DNA from: Lentzea sp.
GTDB taxonomy: Bacteria; Actinomycetota; Actinomycetes; Mycobacteriales; Pseudonocardiaceae
Direction: 5' to 3'
Assembly (NCBI GenBank): GCA_030146905.1
Contig: JASLAV010000533.1
Span: forward strand, 1 to 8,264
DNA length: 8,264 nucleotides
Shown here one piece after another: positions 1 to 4,754 of the stretch. Below the pieces are notes generated by a model that saw only the letters and a program-made list of their open reading frames with translations, had not been told where the DNA came from and did not search any database. Each line of letters opens with the position of its first letter. Positions within the stretch are counted from its first letter, which is position 1. The position numbers were made by a program, and so were the translations under genes.

Positions 1-63
1 CCCGATGCTCGTCGAGTCGAGCAGCGCCAGCCCGGCCAGCGCCGCGACCAACCCCAGTGTCAT
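1..63 (-). CDS. Partial divergent gene, N-terminus of a membrane protein (GAP-family-like)
   Basis: Only the first 21 codons lie in the window; the rest is to the left. The leftward reading starts at ATG 63-61 and gives MTLGLVAALAGLALLDSTSI plus one Gly, a hydrophobic first helix followed by an LLDSTS motif. From memory, this motif after a first helix resembles small actinobacterial membrane proteins annotated as GAP-family. That is recollection, not a search, and the family is uncertain. A purine-rich GGGGGA lies about 5 nt upstream of ATG 63. An in-frame ATG at 69-67 is possible but sits directly against that ribosome binding site, so 63 is preferred. The gene is divergent from the ABC exporter operon and shares its 152-bp upstream region, so the two may share regulation. 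Confidence 0.6.
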   Translation of the reverse strand, partial: MTLGLVAALAGLALLDSTSIG

Positions 64-142
64 ACCCATCCCCCATCGCGTTTTAGTACAGTTGTGAGAT
101 TACCAGGTGCCTCGACGCGGTGGACGCCGTCGCGGAGGCCCG

Positions 143-158
143 CATGACATCTGTCATG
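143..158. promoter_or_regulatory. Perfect 7-2-7 palindrome, candidate operator of the DesR-like regulator
   Basis: CATGACA at 143-149 and TGTCATG at 152-158 are exact reverse complements separated by TC. The dyad lies in the divergent intergenic region, centred about 65 bp before the ABC ATPase start. Short gapped palindromes of this kind suit a dimeric NarL/LuxR helix-turn-helix regulator, and one is encoded at the end of the operon. Assignment to that regulator is inference. I see no convincing -35/-10 pair next to it on the plus strand. On the minus strand TGTACT (90-85) could be a weak -10 for the divergent gene. Confidence 0.5.
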
Positions 159-215
159 GGGAACTGATGTGGAGCCGCACTGCCGGAGAGGGGTTTCCGC
201 CGAGATCGTTGAGGC

Positions 216-1100
216 ATGACAGCGATCGAGGTGCGCGAGCTGACGCGCCGGTACAACGGCGGGTTCGAAGCCGTGCGAGGGGTGTCCTTCGAAGTCGAGC
301 GCGGCGAGATGTTCGCCCTGCTCGGCACGAACGGTGCGGGGAAGACGTCGACGGTGGAGGTCGTGGAAGGGCTGTCACGCCCGGCGGAGGGGACCGTGCG
401 CGTGCTCGGCCACGACCCGTTCAGCGAACGTGCCGCCGTCCGGCCGCGGATGGGCGTGATGTTGCAGGAGGGCGGTTTCCCTCCGGACCTGACGGCGGCC
501 GAGGCGACGAAGATGTGGGCGGGGACGCTGACTTCTCCCCGTCCGGTCGACGAGGCGCTGGCGCTCGTCGACCTGTCCCACCGGGCCTCGGTGCGGGTGA
601 AGCAGCTGTCCGGCGGCGAACGACGCCGTCTGGACCTCGCGCTGGCGTTGCTGGGCAAGCCCGAGGTGCTGTTCCTCGACGAGCCGACCACCGGGCTCGA
701 CCCGGAGAGCCGCCGCAACACGTGGAAGCTGATCCGCTCCCTGCTGCTGGAGGGTGTGACGGTGCTGCTGACGACGCACTACCTGGAGGAGGCACAGGCG
801 CTGGCCGACCGTCTGGCCATCATGCACCGCGGCCGGATCGTCGCGCAGGGAACGGTGTCCGAGGTGGTGGAGGCCTACCCGTCCCGCATCTCGTTCGTGC
901 CACCGGCGGGGATCGCGCTGCCCGTCGTCGCCGATCCGGACGCTTCGGGGCGCGTGACCGTGCGGACCAACGACCTGCAGCAGACCCTGCACGAGCTCCT
1001 CGCGTGGGCGCATCGGAACGACGTCGCACTGTCCGGTTTGGACGCCCGTTCGGCGTCCCTCGAGGAAGCGTTCCTGGCGATCGCGGAGGAGGCGGCATGA
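216..1100 (+). CDS. ABC-2 exporter ATP-binding protein (DrrA-like)
   Basis: This 294-residue cytoplasmic ATPase should power the membrane permease encoded next. All nucleotide-binding motifs are present in order: Walker A GTNGAGKT (37-44), Q-loop Gln84 in MLQEGG, signature LSGGE (131-135), Walker B LFLDEPTTGLD with Asp155/Glu156, and H-loop His188 in TTHYLEEA. The C-terminal 100 residues after the NBD match the extension usual in DrrA/CcmA-type exporters of drugs, lipids or antibiotics. ATG 216 is preceded only by a weak GAGG at 1-nt spacing, but MTAIEVRELTRRY is a typical family N-terminus. The stop overlaps the permease start as ATGA. The substrate cannot be read from sequence. A kinase-regulator pair in the same operon suggests stress- or drug-induced export. 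Confidence 0.95.
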   Translation: MTAIEVRELTRRYNGGFEAVRGVSFEVERGEMFALLGTNGAGKTSTVEVVEGLSRPAEGTVRVLGHDPFSERAAVRPRMGVMLQEGGFPPDLTAAEATKMWAGTLTSPRPVDEALALVDLSHRASVRVKQLSGGERRRLDLALALLGKPEVLFLDEPTTGLDPESRRNTWKLIRSLLLEGVTVLLTTHYLEEAQALADRLAIMHRGRIVAQGTVSEVVEAYPSRISFVPPAGIALPVVADPDASGRVTVRTNDLQQTLHELLAWAHRNDVALSGLDARSASLEEAFLAIAEEAA

Positions 1101-1804
1101 GGGCCGTGGCTGTGGGACAGGCGGAGCTCAAGCTGTTCTGGCGCAACAGGACCGCGCTGTTCAACTCGCTCGTGCTGCCGTTGCTGATCATCCCGCTGCT
1201 GCTCTCGGTGGACGCCGACGGCATGCCGCTGGTGATCGGCCTGATCGGGTTCGTGCTGGTGATGGCGGTGTACTACAACCTCGTCACCACGTTCGTCGCG
1301 CGGCGCGAGGAGCTCGTCCTCAAGCGCCTGCGCGTCGGCGAGCTGACCGACCCGGAGATCCTGGTGGGCGCGTCACTGCCGTCCGTCGTGGTGGCGTTGG
1401 GGCAGATGCTGTTGTTCACCGTGATCGTCGGCGTGATGACCGGTCTCGACCTGCCGTCCCGCCCGTGGTTCATCCTGCCGGCCGTGGTGGGCGGCGTGGC
1501 CGTGTTCGTGCTGCTGGCGGCCGCGTCCTCGGCGTTCACCCGCACGGTCGAGATGGCCCAGGTGACGTCCCTGCCCGTGCTGATGGCGTGCGTGCTCGGC
1601 TCCGGCCTGATGTTCCCGCTGACGATGCTGCCGGAGAACGTCCAGACCGCACTGCGCCTGCTGCCGCTGACCCCGGTCCTGGACCTGCTGCGCGCCGGCT
1701 GGGAGGACGGCCCCGTGCTGCGACCGATGATCGTCCTGGCCGCGTGGATCGTGCTCGGCACCTACGCTGTACGACGCTGGTTCCGCTGGGACCCCCGGAG
1801 GTGA
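1097..1804 (+). CDS. ABC-2 type transporter permease
   Basis: A 235-residue integral membrane protein, the translocation partner of the preceding ATPase. Hydrophobic segments at about 21-37, 44-66, 89-115, 122-146, 156-177 and 208-226 give six predicted helices, the normal count and length for ABC-2 permeases. The cytoplasmic stretch ARREELVLKRLRVGELTD (68-85) is the conserved region between helices 2 and 3 that contacts the ATPase. ATG 1097 sits in an ATGA overlap with the ATPase stop and has a strong Shine-Dalgarno GGAGGAGG (1085-1092) 4 nt upstream. The reading frame stays open a long way further upstream, but that part is antiparallel noise inside the ATPase gene. The stop overlaps the ribosome binding site of the kinase gene. 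Confidence 0.95.
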   Translation: MRAVAVGQAELKLFWRNRTALFNSLVLPLLIIPLLLSVDADGMPLVIGLIGFVLVMAVYYNLVTTFVARREELVLKRLRVGELTDPEILVGASLPSVVVALGQMLLFTVIVGVMTGLDLPSRPWFILPAVVGGVAVFVLLAAASSAFTRTVEMAQVTSLPVLMACVLGSGLMFPLTMLPENVQTALRLLPLTPVLDLLRAGWEDGPVLRPMIVLAAWIVLGTYAVRRWFRWDPRR

Positions 1805-1806
1805 TC
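1797..1806 (+). promoter_or_regulatory. Full-length Shine-Dalgarno that decides the kinase start
   Basis: GGAGGTGATC is a ten-base perfect complement of the bacterial 16S rRNA 3' end. Its GGAGG core (1797-1801) lies 5 nt before TTG 1807, normal spacing. The in-frame GTG at 1801 would lie inside the site itself, so TTG 1807 is the better start. The site also contains the permease stop codon TGA (1802-1804), which points to termination-reinitiation. Confidence 0.65.
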
Positions 1807-2940
1807 TTGCTCGACTGGTGGCGGTCCCGCGGCAACGCGGCGCGGTTCGACGTCTGCGTCCGCGTCACGTTCTACGCCGCGTACCTGTTCCTGCCGCCAC
1901 TCCTGCTCCTCGGCATGGCCGAGGAGATCAGCACCGCAGCCCTGATCACGATCAGCGCGGCGGTGCTGGCCCACATCGGGCTGAGCGTGCGCCTGACCCA
2001 CCAGGGCATCGAGAACTACCTGGGCAGGACCACGTTCCCCGGCCGCCTGCTCGTGCTCCTCGTGGTGTTCACCAGCGCCATCCTCATCACCGCCGAACTG
2101 GCCTACCCGCACCCGTCGCCCGGCAAGTCCGACAGCCCCGCCGACGGCATCGCGATCATGTTCCTGATCCTGACGATCACCGCCCTGTCCGCGGTGCGCC
2201 CCACCCGCCCGCTCGCGCTGGTCACAGCAGCCGGAATCGCCTTCCTGTTCGTCACCGCCCCCATGGGCCACGCAGTCGCGTCCGGCGTCATGCTGCTGTT
2301 CCTGGCCTTCGCCTTCCGCACCACGCTCTGGATGCTCGGCCTGGTCTGGGAGCTCGACCGCTCCCGCGAGGTCCGGGCCAACCTCGCCGTGGCGGAGGAA
2401 CGCCTCCGCTTCGCCCGAGACCTGCACGACGTGGTGGGCCGCAACCTCTCCGTGGTGGCCCTGAAAGCCGACCTGGCAGCACAACTGGCCCGACGCGGCC
2501 GTGAGTCGGCCATCGACGAGATGCTCGAAGTGCGCCAGATAGCCCAAGACTCCCTGGACGAACTCCGAGCCGTCGTGAGCGGCTACCGCACAGCCGACCT
2601 CGCAGTGGAACTGGCCGGCGCCCGCTCCCTCCTGGCCTCAGCGGGCATCGACTGCAGGGTGATCGGCGACGTGACGTTCGACGGGGAACCGGCAGGCGCC
2701 TTGGGCTGGGCAGTGCGCGAAGGCGTGACGAACGTCCTGCGCCACAGCGAGGCGAGGTCGTGCACGATCACGTTGCGCGGCAAGATCCTCACCATGTCCA
2801 ACGACGGCGCCACAACCTCCGACGTCCGCTTCGGCAGCGGCCTGACAGGCCTGCGCGAACGCGTCTCAGCCCTGGGCGGCTCCGTGACAGCAAAGCCAGA
2901 AGCTCCCAACCGCTTCGTCCTGACCGTGGAGCTCCCGTGA
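1807..2940 (+). CDS. Sensor histidine kinase, HisKA_3/DesK-like
   Basis: A 377-residue membrane sensor kinase that should phosphorylate the adjacent response regulator. The N-terminal half has about six hydrophobic segments (first at about residues 18-37, last near 155-180) with no large extracellular domain, so sensing is probably within or at the membrane, as in DesK. After a short linker comes the HisKA_3 dimerisation domain with the H-box RDLHDVVGRNLSVVALK, phospho-acceptor His207. The HATPase_c domain shows the N-box REGVTNVLRHS, a SNDG D-box and the G-box GSGLTGLRERVSALGG. TTG 1807 is chosen because a perfect Shine-Dalgarno precedes it by 5 nt; GTG 1801 would add two residues. The 3' end overlaps the regulator start as GTGA. 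The signal is unknown. The coupled exporter suggests envelope or antibiotic stress. Confidence 0.92.
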   Translation: MLDWWRSRGNAARFDVCVRVTFYAAYLFLPPLLLLGMAEEISTAALITISAAVLAHIGLSVRLTHQGIENYLGRTTFPGRLLVLLVVFTSAILITAELAYPHPSPGKSDSPADGIAIMFLILTITALSAVRPTRPLALVTAAGIAFLFVTAPMGHAVASGVMLLFLAFAFRTTLWMLGLVWELDRSREVRANLAVAEERLRFARDLHDVVGRNLSVVALKADLAAQLARRGRESAIDEMLEVRQIAQDSLDELRAVVSGYRTADLAVELAGARSLLASAGIDCRVIGDVTFDGEPAGALGWAVREGVTNVLRHSEARSCTITLRGKILTMSNDGATTSDVRFGSGLTGLRERVSALGGSVTAKPEAPNRFVLTVELP

Positions 2941-3542
2941 TCCGCATCCTCCTGGCAGACGACGAACACCTGATCCGAGGCGCCATGGCGGCCTTGCTGT
3001 CACTGGAAGACGACCTGGAGGTGGTCGCCCAAGCCGCCACAGGCGCAGAAGCCCTGGCAACGGCAAGGGCAGTCCGCCCGGACGTAGCCGTGATCGACCT
3101 GCAGATGCCGGACCTCGACGGCGTGGCAGTGGCCCAAGCCCTGTCACGCGACCTGCCGGCGTGCGGCACGATGATCGTCACCAGCCACGGCCGCCCAGGC
3201 CACCTGAAACGAGCCCTGGCCGCAGGTGTAAGAGGCTTCCTCCCCAAAACCGTGAGCTCAGACGTCCTCGCCACAGTCGTCCGCACAGTCCACACAGGCG
3301 GCCGCTACGTCGACCCGGCCCTGGCCGCCGAAGCCATCAGCGCAGGCGACAGCCCACTGACCCCACGAGAGGCAGACGTCCTGGAACTGGCCGCGGAAGG
3401 CGCCCCGGTGGACGAAATAGCCCGCCGCGCCTCCCTCTCCCCCGGCACGGTCCGCAACTACCTCTCCTCGGCAGTGGGCAAAACCGGCGCCTCGAACCGC
3501 CACGAAGCAGCCCGTTTCGCCAGGGCAAAGGGCTGGATCTAG
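2937..3542 (+). CDS. NarL/DesR-family response regulator
   Basis: A 201-residue two-domain transcription factor. The receiver domain (about 1-120) has acidic residues Asp8/Asp9, phospho-acceptor Asp54 in VIDLQMPDLDG, Thr82/Ser83 and Lys104 in FLPKTV, so the phosphorylation site is complete. The C-terminal LuxR-type helix-turn-helix begins at LTPREADVLELAAEG and continues through IARRASLSPGTVRNYLSSAVGKTGASNR to the end. GTG 2937 overlaps the kinase stop (GTGA) and has GGAG 5 nt upstream (2928-2931). The partner is the preceding kinase. A likely target is the 143-158 palindrome before the operon, which would be autoregulation (inference). Wobble positions use noticeably more A (GCA, ACA, GAA) than the ABC genes of the same operon. 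Confidence 0.95.
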   Translation: MIRILLADDEHLIRGAMAALLSLEDDLEVVAQAATGAEALATARAVRPDVAVIDLQMPDLDGVAVAQALSRDLPACGTMIVTSHGRPGHLKRALAAGVRGFLPKTVSSDVLATVVRTVHTGGRYVDPALAAEAISAGDSPLTPREADVLELAAEGAPVDEIARRASLSPGTVRNYLSSAVGKTGASNRHEAARFARAKGWI

Positions 3543-4471
3543 CTCTCCCACCACTCCAACACCCGCAAGGCGTAGAACGTCAGCCACTTGGACGGCTGAC
3601 CTTCGCCCACATCAACCTCGAACCACACCCGCCCAGGATGCCGCCCACCCTGCAACCAGGTCCCGTCGGCCTGCCGGGCGTCCCTGATCATCGCGACGGC
3701 CTCACCCATCCGCGGATCCTTCGCGCCGGCCTGCCGGAAGTAGTCCATGGCGTTGAGCACGCTGTACCCCCACCGAAACGGCGACCGGAACACGGCGACC
3801 CACTCCCCCACGGGTTCCTGAGTGGACAGTCGTTGATAGAGCCGCCTCTCAAGCAAGTACTCATCACCCTTCCGCCGAGCCGCCCTGGTTTCAGCGGTCC
3901 CACCAGTAGCCTGCTCATGAGCCAGCAACCCCTTCAACGAGTTGAGCGTGGAGTGGAACGACGACCTCGTCGACCCCTCAACCCACTCGCAGTTCCACCC
4001 GCCATCCTCCAACTGATGGCCGACGAACCACTCAGCGATCGCGTGGACGTCCACCCCAAGCCACACCCCGTTGGCCAACGTCCACGAGTTGATGCAGCAG
4101 TCGACCTCCCCACCCCAAAACGGCAGGCCCTCGTACTCCCACCGACACCCGGCCTCAAGCAACTCAACCGTCCGCCGCTCCCGCAACACCCGCGGATCGA
4201 GCCCCCACTCCCGCAGCGAGTTCAACGACCAGGTGGTGGCCGTCCACGGCTGCCCCTCCTCCTTGCCGTCGAACCCAGCCGGAAAGAAGGCACCACCGGC
4301 CCACATGCCATCCGAACCCTGCTCGGCAAGCAGCCTGGCCCCGAACCCCTCAGTGGCCACCAGCGCCTTCGTCCGCTGCCACACCTCAGCCGGCTCGTGC
4401 AGCAGATCCCTCTGCACCTGCCACCGCAAGGCCGGATCAGAGTCGAGCAACCACTCCGTCAGCTCACGCAC
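3539..4471 (-). CDS. Squalene-cyclase/prenyltransferase-fold hypothetical protein
   Basis: A 310-residue soluble protein rich in Trp and helical repeats. Three QW-like motifs of the QxxxGxW type are visible: Gln51-Trp57 (QGSDGMW), Gln153-Trp159 (QLEDGGW) and Gln267-Trp272 (QADGTW). These mark the alpha/alpha-toroid fold of squalene cyclases and prenyltransferase beta subunits. It is about half the length of a squalene-hopene cyclase (roughly 630 residues) and I find no DxDD catalytic motif, so cyclase activity should not be assumed. A VDCC cluster (Asp124, Cys125, Cys126) with His143, Cys161 or His173 could bind a metal (speculative). Start GTG 4471 is the only option: an in-frame TAG lies at 4483-4481, and AGGG is a weak ribosome binding site. 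It converges on the response regulator with overlapping stops. Its biochemical role is unknown. Confidence 0.85.
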   Translation of the reverse strand: MRELTEWLLDSDPALRWQVQRDLLHEPAEVWQRTKALVATEGFGARLLAEQGSDGMWAGGAFFPAGFDGKEEGQPWTATTWSLNSLREWGLDPRVLRERRTVELLEAGCRWEYEGLPFWGGEVDCCINSWTLANGVWLGVDVHAIAEWFVGHQLEDGGWNCEWVEGSTRSSFHSTLNSLKGLLAHEQATGGTAETRAARRKGDEYLLERRLYQRLSTQEPVGEWVAVFRSPFRWGYSVLNAMDYFRQAGAKDPRMGEAVAMIRDARQADGTWLQGGRHPGRVWFEVDVGEGQPSKWLTFYALRVLEWWES

Positions 4472-4583
4472 GGCGCGACCCTAGCCCGGCCAGCGCACCA
4501 CCACCCGACGTATGTCTCGACGGACCCAGCTCTCGTCGAAGACCCACACTGACCAGCGCAAACTCCAGTGAGCGCCCCCGATT

Positions 4584-4611
4584 TTGGTGCGCGGCGACGA
4601 TCATGTAATCT
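4584..4611 (+). promoter_or_regulatory. Probable tRNA-Leu promoter
   Basis: TTGGTG (4584-4589) and TAATCT (4606-4611), separated by 16 nt, resemble a sigma-70/HrdB -35/-10 pair. The -10 TAnnnT pattern stands out in an otherwise GC-rich region. Predicted initiation near 4618 gives a 5' leader of about 34 nt before the tRNA. The rest of the 4472-4651 gap shows nothing else I can support, and I see no clear promoter for the leftward gene starting at 4471. Confidence 0.5.
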
Positions 4612-4651
4612 ATGCACACACCACGGCGAGAGCCGAGGCAGAACTAAATAC

Positions 4652-4734
4652 GTCCGGGTGGCGGAATGGCAGACGCGCTAGCTTGAGGTGCTAGTCCCCG
4701 AAAGGGGGTGGGGGTTCAAGTCCCCCCTCGGACA
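4652..4734 (+). tRNA. tRNA-Leu (anticodon GAG)
   Basis: Complete class II cloverleaf. The acceptor stem is GTCCGGG (4652-4658) with CTCGGAC (4727-4733), with one G-T pair. The anticodon stem CTAGC/GCTAG encloses loop TTGAGGT with anticodon GAG at 4685-4687. The long variable arm is CCCC-GAAA-GGGG (from 4696), as expected for leucine. The T-arm is GGGGG-TTCAAGT-CCCCC (4710-4726). Discriminator A73 is at 4734 and CCA is not encoded. The T-arm and acceptor 3' strand also encode, on the minus strand, the last five codons and stop of the serine recombinase. The gene is intact, so the adjoining element has preserved or restored it. GAG reads CUC/CUU leucine codons. Confidence 0.96.
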
Positions 4735-4754
4735 CGAGCGTTATTCACCCCCAC
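4708..4754. repeat. Inverted octamer spanning the tRNA/element junction, candidate attachment site
   Basis: GTGGGGGT at 4708-4715 (variable arm/T-stem of the tRNA) and its exact reverse complement ACCCCCAC at 4747-4754 (recombinase 3' coding region) flank a 31-bp spacer. The 47-bp dyad is centred on position 4731, three bases before the tRNA end, and an inner TCG/CGA pair (4728-4730, 4735-4737) has nearly the same centre. Serine integrase sites are typically 40-50 bp, partly symmetric, with a central crossover dinucleotide. A third copy of the octamer lies at 4779-4786. The assignment as att site is inference, and the G-runs partly reflect tRNA structure. Confidence 0.4.

Noticed and set aside
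107..1096. Long rightward open frame upstream of and continuous with the permease
   Set aside because: It is the +1 shadow of the ATPase gene, Arg/Gly-rich and without motifs; the permease has its own ATG at 1097 with a strong ribosome binding site.
1465..1800. Possible N-terminal extension of the histidine kinase
   Set aside because: The sequence before 1801 is low-complexity Arg/Gly/Pro shadow of the permease gene; hydrophobic kinase sequence begins only at 1801/1807.
3539..4471. Calling the QW-repeat protein a squalene-hopene cyclase
   Set aside because: Half the usual length and no DxDD acid motif, so only the fold, not the reaction, is supported.
3161..4552. 463-codon rightward open frame
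   Set aside because: Pro/Arg-rich shadow antisense to the QW-repeat gene and overlapping the regulator; no motifs and no ribosome binding site.
4652..4737. tRNA disrupted by the element
   Set aside because: All stems, the GAG anticodon loop, the long variable arm and discriminator base are intact, so the tRNA should be functional.
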